Assembly: GCA_017451225.1 (NCBI GenBank)
Contig: JAFSPZ010000068.1
Location: forward strand, 24,763 to 88,762
Direction: 5' to 3'
From: Muribaculaceae bacterium
GTDB taxonomy: Bacteria; Bacteroidota; Bacteroidia; Bacteroidales; Muribaculaceae
Length of the DNA stretch: 64,000 bases
Part shown: positions 17,711 through 27,214 of the stretch, piece after piece
Layout: the number at the start of each line of letters is the position of its first letter
Position numbering within the stretch: position 1 is the stretch's first letter
Translations under genes and position numbers: made by a program
The notes under the pieces: generated by a model
Database searches by the model: none
What the model saw: the letters and a program-made list of their open reading frames with translations, nothing else
What the model was told of the DNA's origin: nothing

Positions 17711-18178
17711 ATGAAACGTTTTTTGTTGATGTCACTCTTGGCTGTTGTGCTGTTGGTAGTGGCTTCGTGCGGTGGAAACAGTACAAATAAAGATGAAAGC
17801 AATTCTGCTTCTTCTCAACCGGATGCAACCTTAGAACAGGCAGTTCCTGTTGCAGATAGCCTGAAATCAGATAATGACTCTGTGGCCCAAACCGATAGTA
17901 AGAAAAAGGGTGACAAGGTGGTGGTTATTGATTTCTTTGCCACCTGGTGCGGCCCCTGCAAAGCTATGGCTCCAGCAATGGAGAAGATGGAAAAGAAATA
18001 TGGCGACAAGATAGAGTTTCGAAAAGTTGATGTCGACCAAGACCCAGAACTGGCTCAACAGTATCAAATTGAAGGTGTGCCCACACTAGTAATTCTTTCT
18101 TCAAAGGGAGATGTTCTGAATAAGATTGTCGGGGGGCAGACCGAGGAATTCCTTGACAAGATGTTCAGCAGTTTGTAG
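17711..18178 (+). CDS. Thioredoxin-fold lipoprotein
   Basis: The 155-residue protein has a lipoprotein signal with lipobox VVASC (Cys20), a Ser/Asp-rich linker to about residue 66, then a thioredoxin domain with the active site ATWCGPCK (Cys80 and Cys83) and cis-Pro motif GVPTLVI. It should act as a periplasm-facing disulfide reductase or isomerase. It is last in the run from 16410. Its end overlaps the convergent helicase gene by 14 bases. Confidence 0.92.
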   Translation: MKRFLLMSLLAVVLLVVASCGGNSTNKDESNSASSQPDATLEQAVPVADSLKSDNDSVAQTDSKKKGDKVVVIDFFATWCGPCKAMAPAMEKMEKKYGDKIEFRKVDVDQDPELAQQYQIEGVPTLVILSSKGDVLNKIVGGQTEEFLDKMFSSL

Positions 18179-19535
18179 GCTTTGCAAACCGTAGGCGTGG
18201 TCGTGTCACGCTCACTTTCACCTTTAGCCTTTTTAGTTTAAAAGCTGCGATAGCATTAATTATGTCGTTGGCTTTGTCTTTTGGTACCGCCACAAGTGAG
18301 TGGTGGTCATAAACGTTTATTTTGCCAATCTCATTGGCGGTTATCATCGTTGCATGAGAAACTATAAACCCGACAATATCACCACGTGAAACTTTTTCTT
18401 TCTTGCCTGCACTAATGTGCAATGTGGAGATTTTTGAAATCTTCATTTTGCGAGAGGTGTCAGGCATTAATTCATACTTCTTGCAATCACCCACATAGGG
18501 GGGCAATGACTCGTGTGGAGTTGTGATAAGATAAGCGTCACCATGTGAGTCGATCCGTGCTGTGCGTCAATTGCGATGAATGAAAATTTCTTGTGTCAAA
18601 GGTAAATCGTAGTGGACGATGTGCTTCACAGTTGTGATGTCCAAACCACGCGCCGCAAGGTCGGTAGCTACCATAATCATCACAGTGCCGTTGTAAAACA
18701 TTGCCACAGCTTTTTCTCGTTCAATCTGCTCAAGCGTCCCTTGAAAAAGGACGATATCCATTTTTTGCTTTGAAAGGTAATTGTAGACTTCTTGAGCACC
18801 TTCTCTTGTGCTTGAGAAGACGATGGTCTGTTCATCGGGGATACTGTACAGCAAGTTAATCAAGGTGTTGAGTTTGTCATCGTCGCAGCTCGATTTCACA
18901 TTCCACAAGTTGATGCGGTCTTCTACTTTAAGTTCTTGGTTTGTGCGGTAGTCTATTGTATGAAACTTGTTTAGTGACAAAAAATCCGGTATTGACTTAA
19001 TATGTGTGGCCGAGGTCAGAATTTTTCTAGCCTTTGATGGGCAATGAGCCATTATTTGTTGCATTTCGTGAGTGAACCCCAGCTCCAACGATTTGTCAAA
19101 TTCATCGAGTACTAGACATGACAAATTACAAAGCTCGATGTTCTTGCGGTTGATGTGGTCCAGCAATCGTCCAGGGGTGGCGACTATAACTTGTGGCTGA
19201 GATTCAAGCTCACGTTTCTCCACTACAGCGTCATGACCACCGTAGCAGCAGGCGGCTTTTGTGAGAGGTACTATCTTTTTCATTACGGCAAAGGTTTGCG
19301 TCACAATTTCTCGTGATGGTGCAATTACGACAGCTTGAAGTGTGTCGTCAGATGTGTTGAGCGATATGAGAACAGGCACAAGAAAGGCCAACGACTTGCC
19401 CGAGCCTGTGGGAGAATAGACAATCAAGTCGCTTGCGCTGTGCTGCCACTTGTCGATGACCTCGTTTTGCATGTTGTTGAGCGAGGTGATCTTTAGGGCC
19501 TTGATTGCATTGAGAAGGATATCTTCCTTTGTCAT
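18165..19535 (-). pseudogene. DEAD-box RNA helicase gene with an in-frame TGA in motif VI
   Basis: From ATG 19535 the product has Q-motif-like residues, Walker A PTGSGKS (Lys47), PGRLLD, DEFD at 144-147 in place of DEAD, SAT (175-177) and ATDLAARGLDI. Translation then stops at TGA 18567-18569, exactly where motif VI HRxGRTxR should have Gly (HRN-stop-RTAR). The same frame continues cleanly for 133 residues, ending in a basic C-terminal domain like the DbpA RNA-binding domain. One change, GGA to TGA, explains the stop. A protein ending at residue 322 would lack motif VI and the C-terminal domain and should not unwind RNA. It is a recent pseudogene, a sequence error, or, less likely, readthrough. 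Confidence 0.85.
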
Positions 19536-19548
19536 AATGATTATTGAT

Positions 19549-19579
19549 TAAAAAAAGGGAAACACAGTGAGTGCTTCCC
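19549..19579 (-). terminator. Terminator of the LEA-like lipoprotein gene
   Basis: On the minus strand a 9-bp stem (19579-19571 with 19565-19557, one G-U pair) and a 5-base loop are followed by a run of T residues. It lies between the lipoprotein stop and the helicase start. Confidence 0.75.
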
Positions 19580-19605
19580 TCATTTAAAATTTACTAGCAT
19601 TTAAA

Positions 19606-20019
19606 TTACTTCTTTAATGCTTCCTTAGCTTTGTCCGCTCCTTTTTCGATGGCTTTGCCAGCGAGCTCTTTGCCTTTGTCGATGGCCTTGTTGGCAGCAT
19701 CTTTACCAGCCTCAGCAGCCTTGTTGGCAACATCCTTGCCAGCTTCAACAGCCTTGTTGGCGGCGTCCTTGCCAGCGTCAACAGCTTCCTTGCCAGCCTC
19801 TTTACCAGCCTCTACGGTAGCATCGGCAGCTTCCTTAACCTCTTTGTTAGCAGCGTCTACTTTCTGCTGAAGAGTGTCAGAAATTGCGTTAGAATCGGTG
19901 GGATTCTCAATAGGAGTGATGCTGTCGCCAGAAGTTGATGCAGAAGTAGTGCCATTATTGTTGCAAGAAACCAGGCTCAAAGCGGCTGTAGCAGCGAACA
20001 GTAAGAATAACTTTTTCAT
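19606..20019 (-). CDS. Lipoprotein with LEA-like 11-residue repeats
   Basis: The 137-residue product has a lipoprotein signal ending in SLVSC (Cys19), a Thr/Ser/Asn-rich linker, then an Ala/Lys/Glu/Asp-rich helical region. At 19645-19809 it contains five tandem 11-residue units of the type AGKDAANKAVE. This is the undecad pattern of group 3 LEA proteins and apolipoprotein-like helices. Such repeats are often disordered in solution and form amphipathic helices on drying or on membranes. The function is not known; envelope stabilisation under stress is an inference. It has its own terminator. Confidence 0.85.
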   Translation of the reverse strand: MKKLFLLFAATAALSLVSCNNNGTTSASTSGDSITPIENPTDSNAISDTLQQKVDAANKEVKEAADATVEAGKEAGKEAVDAGKDAANKAVEAGKDVANKAAEAGKDAANKAIDKGKELAGKAIEKGADKAKEALKK

Positions 20020-20221
20020 AAAAAAATAAAAAATAAAGTTAGTAAATAAAATTAATAAATAATAAATTAAATAAGAATTTCTTTGAAAAATTTCTTCATC
20101 TCAGAAATTCGCCGTAAATTTACATCAAATTTTATAAAATCAAAAAGAATTCCATTATTTTTTGCTAACAAAGTGATTTTTTGAGATAAAAATAAGTGAC
20201 ACATTATTATAATAACGCAAA

Positions 20222-20899
20222 ATGGTATATATAATATTTATAGCAATATCAATAATAAGTTATCTTGTTCAACATTCACTTCAGAATAAGTTCTCCATTT
20301 ATTCTCAAGAGCCTCTTGACATTCCTCTCACAGGTAGAGATGTAGCTGCTAAAATGCTTCACGACAATGGCGTGACCAATGTGAATGTGACAAGCGTTAA
20401 TGGTCAGTTAACTGACCATTACAATCCGGCCAATGGGACTGTGAACTTGAGTGATTCGGTTTTCTCGGTCAACAGTGTTGCGTCGGCTGCTGTTGCTGCT
20501 CATGAATGCGGTCATGCGTTACAGCATGCTCAAGGTTACGCTCCATTGAAATTGCGCTCCAAGCTTGTTCCGGTTGTGAGTTTTGCGTCAACCTGGGTTA
20601 CATGGGTGTTGCTAGCTGGCATATTGTTGATAGAGACATTCCCAATTGTGTTGGAGATAGGTGTGGGATTGTTTGCTTTAACCACATTGTTCAGTCTCAT
20701 CACCTTGCCTGTTGAGGTTGATGCAAGCCGTCGAGCTGTAGCATGGCTTCAGAGCTCAGGTATCACACAGGGCATAAAGACCGAGCATGCCAAGGACGCT
20801 CTCCATGCTGCTGCCTATACCTATGTGGTTGCGGCATTAAGTTCATTGGCTACATTGATGTATTATGTGATGATATTGATGGGCCGTCGTCGCAATTGA
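20222..20899 (+). CDS. YugP-family membrane zinc metallopeptidase
   Basis: The 225-residue protein has an N-terminal membrane segment (1-18), the zinc motif HECGH (94-98), and two further hydrophobic segments (about 120-160 and 195-220). The region [17 protein letters not shown] and the VDASRRAV motif after the second segment are typical of the YugP family (DUF2268-like neutral zinc peptidases). The substrate is unknown. It is followed in the same direction by hisS after a 67-base gap. Confidence 0.88.
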   Translation: MVYIIFIAISIISYLVQHSLQNKFSIYSQEPLDIPLTGRDVAAKMLHDNGVTNVNVTSVNGQLTDHYNPANGTVNLSDSVFSVNSVASAAVAAHECGHALQHAQGYAPLKLRSKLVPVVSFASTWVTWVLLAGILLIETFPIVLEIGVGLFALTTLFSLITLPVEVDASRRAVAWLQSSGITQGIKTEHAKDALHAAAYTYVVAALSSLATLMYYVMILMGRRRN

Positions 20900-20966
20900 T
20901 GGCCATAAGAGACATAAAAGCGAAATTTTTAATAAAAACAAGTATAAAAGTAACATATTCTTCCTA

Positions 20967-22328
20967 ATGGCACAGAAACCATCTATTCCTAAGGGTACAA
21001 GAGATTTTTCGCCGCTTGAGATGGCGAAACGCAATTATATTTTCGATACAATTAAAAGTGTGTTTCTGCTTTATGGATTCCAGCAGATAGAAACACCGGC
21101 AATGGAAAACCTGTCAACGCTGATGGGCAAGTATGGAGAAGAAGGCGATAAACTGCTTTTCAAGATTCTGAACAGTGGTGACTTCCTGAAATCGGCCCCC
21201 GATGACTTGCTCGCAAACAAAGACTATATCCACCTTATCACCAAAGTGAGTGAAAAAGGTCTGCGTTATGACTTGACCGTGCCTTTCGCACGCTATGTAG
21301 TTCAGCATCGCAATGACCTTCAGATGCCTTTCAAGCGCTATCAGATTCAACCTGTGTGGCGTGCCGACCGTCCGCAACGCGGTCGTTATCGTGAGTTCTA
21401 TCAGTGTGATGCCGATGTGGTTGGTAGCGATTCTTTGTTTAATGAAGTGGAATTGGTGTCGATGATTGATGAGGTGTTCAAGCGTTTTGGCATCAATATC
21501 GCAATCAAACTTAATAACCGCAAGATATTGAGCGGTATAGCCGAGGTGATAGGCGCTCCCGACAAAATTGTGGATATAACAGTTGCTATTGACAAGATAG
21601 ACAAGATAGGTCTTGATAATGTCAACGCCGAATTGCAAGAAAAAGGGCTTTCGACAGGAGCAATAGATATGTTGCGACCATTGTTGACTCTTTCAGGCAC
21701 AAATGCCGAAAAGCTAACGACCCTGGAGAATTTGCTTTCGTCTTCACAGGTGGGAATGAAAGGAATTGAAGAACTTAAGTTTGTTCTTGACAACGCGATG
21801 GCGCTTAACCTTAAGAGTGAAGTTGAGGTTGACGTATCGCTTGCTCGCGGCTTAAATTATTACACAGGAACTATTCTCGAGGTGAAAGCTCTTGACGTTG
21901 AGATGGGCAGCATTAGCGGTGGTGGTCGATATGACAATTTGACTGGTGTATTTGGAATGGACGGACTGTCGGGTGTGGGCATCAGCTTTGGTGCCGACCG
22001 TATATTTGACGTTCTCAACACCCTCGATTTGTATCCAGCCGACACTATCGCCACGACCAAGGTGATTTTCATGAACTTTGGCTTGAAAGAGGCTCAATAC
22101 TGTTTGCAACTCATGACTCAGTTGCGCAGTAATGGAATCTATTGTGAGCTCTATCCTGAGGCTTCAAAGATGAAAAAGCAGATGACATATGCCAACTCTA
22201 AGGGCATTCCTTTCGTTGCTATGGTTGGTGAGAGTGAACTGTCTTCGGGCACAATTTCCATCAAGGATATGACTAGTGGCGAGCAAAAGAATTATACTAT
22301 CGAGGAAGCAGTAGCACTGCTGAAATAA
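20967..22328 (+). CDS. hisS: Histidyl-tRNA synthetase
   Basis: This class II synthetase charges tRNA-His. The 453-residue protein has motif 1 near KGTRDFSP, motif 2 [21 protein letters not shown], the histidine-binding [10 protein letters not shown] and motif 3 region GGGRYDNL, followed by the C-terminal anticodon-binding domain. The length is normal for the Bacteroidota form. A Crp-type regulator follows after 12 bases. Confidence 0.97.
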   Translation: MAQKPSIPKGTRDFSPLEMAKRNYIFDTIKSVFLLYGFQQIETPAMENLSTLMGKYGEEGDKLLFKILNSGDFLKSAPDDLLANKDYIHLITKVSEKGLRYDLTVPFARYVVQHRNDLQMPFKRYQIQPVWRADRPQRGRYREFYQCDADVVGSDSLFNEVELVSMIDEVFKRFGINIAIKLNNRKILSGIAEVIGAPDKIVDITVAIDKIDKIGLDNVNAELQEKGLSTGAIDMLRPLLTLSGTNAEKLTTLENLLSSSQVGMKGIEELKFVLDNAMALNLKSEVEVDVSLARGLNYYTGTILEVKALDVEMGSISGGGRYDNLTGVFGMDGLSGVGISFGADRIFDVLNTLDLYPADTIATTKVIFMNFGLKEAQYCLQLMTQLRSNGIYCELYPEASKMKKQMTYANSKGIPFVAMVGESELSSGTISIKDMTSGEQKNYTIEEAVALLK

Positions 22329-22340
22329 GTCTTTTGCAAT

Positions 22341-23033
22341 ATGGATAACATTTTTGATAAATTATTACATCTTCCATTATTTCAAGGTGTTACTCAAGAA
22401 CGACTTGGAGAGGTGATTGAAAAAATCCCTTTTCATTTTCTCAAGTTTAAAAAAGGTGAGAGGATTCTTGATTGTGGTGATCCTTGCACTCATGTGAGGT
22501 TTGTAATCTCGGGAAGAGTTCGTCTTGAATATGAGAGTAAGGTTTTGAAGTTCAAAATCTCGCATGAGTTATCGTCTCCCGAAGTAATTTCTCCCGATTA
22601 TCTTTTTGGATTAGACACGAGTTATCCATTCAGTGTTTATGCAGTAGATGAATGTGGTCTTCTTCAGGTCGACAAGCAAGACTATGTTACTATTTTGCAG
22701 AGTGATAAAGTGTTCTTGTATAATATCTTGAACTACCTGTCTCGAAACTCGCAAAGTATAAAGACTCATCTTTTGAACATAGAGCATGCTTCAGTTTTGG
22801 AGCGCATAGCATTGCTTGTGAGCGCATTCACGTCACAACGCTCAGAACATATCACACTCTCCTTCAGACAGCGTGATCTGTGCCATCTTCTTGGAGCTCG
22901 TCGCCCTGCATTGATGGCTGCTCTTGACTACCTTCTTGAAAAAGGTATGATAGAAATGCCCACTACTACCACAATGTTGATTAATGATAGAAAGCAACTG
23001 CTTGCATTGCTTACCAAAATGGATTTGAAATGA
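22341..23033 (+). CDS. Crp/Fnr-family transcription regulator
   Basis: The 230-residue protein has an N-terminal cyclic-nucleotide-binding beta-barrel (about 15-120, with FKKGERILDCGDPCTHVRFVISGRVRLEY) and a C-terminal winged helix (about 150-215, with SFRQRDLCHLLGARRPALMAAL). The canonical cAMP-binding Arg/Ser pair is not evident, so the effector is unknown. There is no Fnr-type Cys cluster. It overlaps the next gene by four bases. Confidence 0.88.
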   Translation: MDNIFDKLLHLPLFQGVTQERLGEVIEKIPFHFLKFKKGERILDCGDPCTHVRFVISGRVRLEYESKVLKFKISHELSSPEVISPDYLFGLDTSYPFSVYAVDECGLLQVDKQDYVTILQSDKVFLYNILNYLSRNSQSIKTHLLNIEHASVLERIALLVSAFTSQRSEHITLSFRQRDLCHLLGARRPALMAALDYLLEKGMIEMPTTTTMLINDRKQLLALLTKMDLK

Positions 23034-23284
23034 AGTATACTTACTACACATCAGGCACTTGCTCAAGTATGATAGATTGGGAAATTGTAGATGGTAAATT
23101 GCGAAATGTAGTCTTTACTGGAGGATGCCATGGAAATTTGCAAGGCATCTCACGACTGGTGGAGGGTATGAGTTGTGAAGAAGCAATCTCAAAGCTTGAG
23201 GGCATTAGATGCGGATATAAGTCAACATCATGCCCCGATCAGCTTGCAAAAGCCTTGAAGGAAGCCTTGGCAAGTAATGAGTAG
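23030..23284 (+). CDS. TSCPD-domain small protein (TIGR03905-type)
   Basis: The 84-residue protein carries the Cys pattern TSGTCS, GGCHGN, IRCG and the diagnostic TSCPDQL motif near its end. The TSCPD domain is also found at the C-terminus of some ribonucleotide reductases. In the stand-alone form its function is unknown, though metal or thiol chemistry is suggested by the cysteines. It overlaps the Crp-like gene by ATGA and so is translationally coupled to it. Confidence 0.88.
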   Translation: MKYTYYTSGTCSSMIDWEIVDGKLRNVVFTGGCHGNLQGISRLVEGMSCEEAISKLEGIRCGYKSTSCPDQLAKALKEALASNE

Positions 23285-23300
23285 TAGCTTTTTCTGGGTG

Positions 23301-23332
23301 TCGAATGGTTATAGTGGCCATTCGATTTTTTT
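23301..23332 (+). terminator. Terminator after the Crp-TSCPD genes
   Basis: An 8-bp stem (23301-23308 with 23318-23325) is followed by seven T residues. Confidence 0.85.
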
Positions 23333-23375
23333 ATCAAAAATACCGAGAAATTGCTGCGTTGTGACATTTTTTTCT

Positions 23376-23383
23376 TAATTTTG
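23376..23383 (+). promoter_or_regulatory. -7 box for the murein-peptide cluster
   Basis: TAATTTTG, with TTG at 23351-23353 a plausible -33 element, lies 37 bases before the ATG at 23421. Confidence 0.5.
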
Positions 23384-23420
23384 TAAATTATAAATCTCTA
23401 TTTGGTATAATATTGTGATT

Positions 23421-24836
23421 ATGAGAAAAATAATAGTTGTTGCTGTCGCTCTCTTTGTGGCAATGGGAGCTATGGCACAAAACAATTGGCTTAAAGAAGT
23501 GGAAAACATGATGGAGCAAGGCGAATTCAAGAAAGCCGAAGCTTACATGAATTCTTTGCCACGCAAGATTAAAGCCGAGCAAGAAGTTCGCATTGACTCG
23601 CTGAATACAATCATGGGGCGCATAAGAAAGGATTTTAATATGACTCCTGAGCAAGGCGTTAAATTAATACGTGAAAAGATGCCTCGAGCTACCGATGAGC
23701 AAATCGCTCGTTGGAAGCGTGACCGCAAGATTGAGTATATGATGATCGACGGCAAGGAGTGCTGGTTCCGCAAGTCGGTTAGAAACCTGTGGTTGCTTGC
23801 CGACGAACTTAAGGAGGATCACGATGCCGACAAGATGGAGACCTATAAGACACGTCGAAAGTACTATCTTGAAGCTATGAAGTCGCCTGCTGATGCTAAT
23901 GGTGTGCGCGACTGGCGTCATGTGAATATCACGTTTACACTCGATGTGAATGCCGATGCTGTGCCCGAAGGAGAGACTCTCAGAGTGTGGATGCCATTCC
24001 CCTATGAGAACATGCGTCAACGCAATATTAAGCTTGAGAATAGCAATCGTCCTGTGACTATGAGTGAGGGGAGTCTTCATCACACGGTATATATGGAAGC
24101 TCAGGCAGTTAAAGGTAAAAAGACACACTTCGAGTATACTTTCAGCTATGATGTGGCTGAGCGTCACATCGCTCAGCAAGACTTGATTGCAATGGTTGAG
24201 CCATACAAGAAAAGTAACGCTGATTATAAGAAGTATACAGGCAACTATCCCCCCCACATTATTATAACTGACGATATGCGTGCTCTTGCACGTGAGATTG
24301 TGGGCGAGGAGACAAATCCTGTATTACAAGCATCGTTGATTTTTGATTGGATATCGATGCGTTATCCATGGGCTGGCGCACGTGAATATAGTACTCTGAC
24401 AAATATTCCTGAGTATGTCCTTGCTAATGGTCATGGCGACTGTGGACAGGTGACATTGCTTTATATCACGCTTGTGCGTAGCCTAGGTATTCCAGCACGC
24501 TGGGAGAGTGGATGGATGCTTCACCCCGATGAGATTAATTGGCACGACTGGGGCGAGACCTACTTTGAAGGCGTGGGATGGGTTCCAACCGATCAGTCAT
24601 TTGGACGTAGCGCTGTTGGAACTCCAATGAACAGCTACTACACTACAGGTATAGATGTTTACCGAATGGCTTCTAACGAGGGAATAGGCGACAAGCTGAG
24701 TCCTGAGAAAAAATACATTCGCAGCGAGACAGTTGATTTCCAACCCGGTGAGGTTGAGTGGCGCAAGGGTAACCTGTATTACGACTCATGGAAATCAAGC
24801 CTTAAAGTTAATTCTATAGTAAAAATCAAGCAGTAA
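23421..24836 (+). CDS. Secreted transglutaminase-like domain protein
   Basis: The 471-residue protein starts with a signal peptide (MRKIIVVAVALFVAMGAMA). The ATG is chosen over the in-frame GTG at 23415. A helical/charged region is followed by a beta domain and a transglutaminase-like core with Cys in GHGDCGQVTLL, His in INWHDWGE and Asp in VPTDQSF, the usual triad. Bacterial members are mostly cysteine peptidases rather than cross-linkers. It is coupled by a one-base overlap (TAATG) to the NlpC/P60 gene, so the likely substrate is murein-derived or another envelope peptide (inference). Confidence 0.9.
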   Translation: MRKIIVVAVALFVAMGAMAQNNWLKEVENMMEQGEFKKAEAYMNSLPRKIKAEQEVRIDSLNTIMGRIRKDFNMTPEQGVKLIREKMPRATDEQIARWKRDRKIEYMMIDGKECWFRKSVRNLWLLADELKEDHDADKMETYKTRRKYYLEAMKSPADANGVRDWRHVNITFTLDVNADAVPEGETLRVWMPFPYENMRQRNIKLENSNRPVTMSEGSLHHTVYMEAQAVKGKKTHFEYTFSYDVAERHIAQQDLIAMVEPYKKSNADYKKYTGNYPPHIIITDDMRALAREIVGEETNPVLQASLIFDWISMRYPWAGAREYSTLTNIPEYVLANGHGDCGQVTLLYITLVRSLGIPARWESGWMLHPDEINWHDWGETYFEGVGWVPTDQSFGRSAVGTPMNSYYTTGIDVYRMASNEGIGDKLSPEKKYIRSETVDFQPGEVEWRKGNLYYDSWKSSLKVNSIVKIKQ

Positions 24837-25975
24837 TGATAAAGAAAGTTTTATTGATGACGCTGGTGATGGCTACTGCCATTGCCACAAGTGCAGCCGA
24901 TGTCGATCAAGTGCTCAAAGACCTGAAGGCACGAATCGCACCCGATAAGCGTGTCGCCGTTTGGGACGTCAAAACATCTACAAATGGAGATGCCACAGTT
25001 ATTGAGGGCACCGTGGGTTATCAAGAACAAAAAGATGCGATTTCTAAAGAACTTGATAAAACTGGCATTAAATATCAGAATAACGTTAAGGTGCTGGCAA
25101 GTGGAATGGAGCGCTCTAAACAATGGGCTATTATCAAGCTTTCAATTGCCACGCTCAGAGGAGAACCCAAGCATTCGGCCGAGATTGACACCCAAGGCAC
25201 AATGGGCATGCCATTGAGGGTGCTTGAGAAAGCGGGCGAATGGTATCGTGTGCAATGTCCCGATGGATACATTTCTTATATACCTGAGAGTTCAATAATT
25301 TTTCTCTCTAAAGAGCAGCTCAATGTATGGAATAACGAATTTCGTTATATTGTCACAGTCTATGACGACCGTCTTGTGACTCAACCCGAGGGCGATGAGA
25401 CTGTGAGCGATTTGGTCATGGGCGATATACTCAAAGCTGAAGAGTTCAGAAACGGATGGGTGCTTCTTTCTACACCCGACGGTCGCAAAGGATGGGTGAA
25501 ACATTCCAGCGTGGAGTATTTCGACAATTGGGTTAAGCAAAATTTAGATTTAGACAAGATTGAGAAAACCGCCCGTCGCATGATGGGGTCGGGATATTTG
25601 TGGGGAGGTACTACGACAAAAGTCACTGATTGTTCGGGACTTGTGAAGGTTTCCTATTTTTCTAACGGAATCATCCTTCAGCGCGATGCCTCTCAACAGG
25701 CATTGACAGGAAAGAAGATTGCCGATTGGCATGATGCCCAGCAGGGCGATTTGCTGTTCTTTGGCAATAGTACAACAGGACGGGTTACTCATGTGGGACT
25801 TTACTTGCGTGACGGTAAGTATATTCACTGTTCGGGTCAGGTTAAGATTAATGACTTGAACCCCGATGCTCCCGACTATCTCTATAGCCCACTGTCAATA
25901 AGCCGTGTCAACGGGCAAATTGGCACTAAGGGCATCATCTATGTGCGAGATCACGATTGGTACTTCAATAAGTAA
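24836..25975 (+). CDS. Secreted NlpC/P60 endopeptidase with SH3-like domains
   Basis: The 379-residue protein has a signal peptide (about 1-20), a small N-terminal domain, two SH3-like segments (about 100-160 and 170-228) and a C-terminal NlpC/P60 domain with catalytic Cys266 in KVTDCSGLV and His319 in RVTHVGLYL. This layout is that of gamma-D-Glu-meso-diaminopimelate endopeptidases, which act on peptidoglycan stem peptides with a free N-terminal L-Ala. Its product, L-Ala-D-Glu, is the substrate expected for the next gene's epimerase, which supports this assignment. Confidence 0.93.
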   Translation: MIKKVLLMTLVMATAIATSAADVDQVLKDLKARIAPDKRVAVWDVKTSTNGDATVIEGTVGYQEQKDAISKELDKTGIKYQNNVKVLASGMERSKQWAIIKLSIATLRGEPKHSAEIDTQGTMGMPLRVLEKAGEWYRVQCPDGYISYIPESSIIFLSKEQLNVWNNEFRYIVTVYDDRLVTQPEGDETVSDLVMGDILKAEEFRNGWVLLSTPDGRKGWVKHSSVEYFDNWVKQNLDLDKIEKTARRMMGSGYLWGGTTTKVTDCSGLVKVSYFSNGIILQRDASQQALTGKKIADWHDAQQGDLLFFGNSTTGRVTHVGLYLRDGKYIHCSGQVKINDLNPDAPDYLYSPLSISRVNGQIGTKGIIYVRDHDWYFNK

Positions 25976-26004
25976 TAAAAGATTAACTCTAAATAAATAA
26001 TAAC

Positions 26005-27141
26005 ATGAATCGAAGAAAATTTCTTGTGGGAACTGGACTGGGACTTATAGCTGCCTCGGCTCCCATTTCTATCTCCGCTAAGGGGAAAGCCACTAAAAAA
26101 GTGGCAAAGACTGGACGACTCAACCTTTCGTTCGAGCCTTATGAGTTAAAACTGCGCCATGCGTTTAACTTAGCGCGTTATAGTCGTACAACAACACCCG
26201 ATGTGCAGGTGCAGCTGGAGTATGATGGCATCATAGGCTATGGCGAGGCTTCTATGCCTCCCTATCTGGGAGAGAGCGTTGAGAGCGTTACCAAGTTCTT
26301 GAGCAGCCTAGACCTGAGCCAGTTTAACGATCCGTTCAAGATTGAGGACATATTGACCTATGTCGACAATGTGGCTCCAAACAACCGCGCTGCTAAGGCA
26401 AGTGTCGATATTGCTCTTCACGACCTTTTGGGCAAGATTATGGGTCAGCCATGGTATAAGATTTGGGGCTATAATCCCGACAAGACTCCAGTGACAAGCT
26501 TCACAATCGGTATCGACACCGAGGAGGTGGTTCGTCAAAAGGTGAAAGAGGCATCGCCCTATAAACTGCTGAAGGTAAAGATGGGTCTTGACAACGACCA
26601 GGAGACAGTAGAGGTCATCAAGAGTATGACCGATGTGCCCATCTGTGTCGACTGCAACCAGGGGTGGACAAATAAAGAGCATGCGCTTGAGATGTGCTAT
26701 TGGCTCAAGGAGCGTGGCTGTATCTTTGTCGAGCAACCTTTCGACAAGACTATGATTGACGAGACAGCATGGTTGCGTGAGCGTTCGCCACTGCCCATCA
26801 TTGCCGACGAAGCTTTCCAGCGTCTTCCAGATATCGTTAGATTCAAGGGCGTATACGATGGCATCAACATCAAGCTGATGAAGAGCACAGGCCTCTATGA
26901 GGCACACAAGATGGTGACTCTTGCTCGTGCCCTTGACATGAAGGTGATGATTGGCTGTATGACCGAGACTTCATGTGCAGTCACTGCAGCGGCTAATCTC
27001 TCGCCAGTAGTTGACTATGCCGACCTCGACGGCAATCTGCTTATTGCTAACGACCGCTTCGATGGAATGACCGTTGAAAACGGTAAAATCACTCTCCACG
27101 ACATTCCAGGCATCGGTATCAAACCCATTAAAGGGAAATAA
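26005..27141 (+). CDS. L-Ala-D/L-Glu dipeptide epimerase, enolase superfamily, with an export signal
   Basis: The 378-residue protein has the muconate-lactonizing-type barrel of dipeptide epimerases: Lys190 and Lys192 in KVKMG, metal ligands Asp216, Glu243 and Asp268, and the second acid/base Lys290 with Lys293 in NIKLMKS. An N-terminal twin-arginine-like signal, NRRKFLVGTG followed by a hydrophobic stretch, suggests export as a folded protein. With the NlpC/P60 gene 29 bases upstream it forms a murein-peptide recycling pathway: release of L-Ala-D-Glu, then conversion to L-Ala-L-Glu that ordinary peptidases can use. Confidence 0.9.
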   Translation: MNRRKFLVGTGLGLIAASAPISISAKGKATKKVAKTGRLNLSFEPYELKLRHAFNLARYSRTTTPDVQVQLEYDGIIGYGEASMPPYLGESVESVTKFLSSLDLSQFNDPFKIEDILTYVDNVAPNNRAAKASVDIALHDLLGKIMGQPWYKIWGYNPDKTPVTSFTIGIDTEEVVRQKVKEASPYKLLKVKMGLDNDQETVEVIKSMTDVPICVDCNQGWTNKEHALEMCYWLKERGCIFVEQPFDKTMIDETAWLRERSPLPIIADEAFQRLPDIVRFKGVYDGINIKLMKSTGLYEAHKMVTLARALDMKVMIGCMTETSCAVTAAANLSPVVDYADLDGNLLIANDRFDGMTVENGKITLHDIPGIGIKPIKGK

Positions 27142-27160
27142 ATGCTAGATGTAATAGATA

Positions 27161-27199
27161 ATGCCCTCAGGAGATTCTTGACTCTTGAGGGCATTTTTT
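27161..27199 (+). terminator. Terminator after the dipeptide epimerase gene
   Basis: A 13-bp stem (27161-27173 with 27182-27194, one wobble pair) is followed by a T6 run, between the epimerase and the convergent feoAB gene. Confidence 0.9.
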
Positions 27200-27214
27200 G
27201 TCTTGTTTATATAT

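Noticed and set aside
18567-18569. TGA decoded as glycine (recoded genetic code)
   Set aside because: Many genes here end at TGA with normal lengths (for example the B3/4 gene), and the organism is clearly Bacteroidales, which use the standard code. A point mutation or sequence error is simpler.
26005-26100. Epimerase start further downstream, making it cytosolic
   Set aside because: The NRRKFL plus hydrophobic segment is a coherent twin-arginine-type signal and the spacing to the previous gene (29 bases) fits this ATG.
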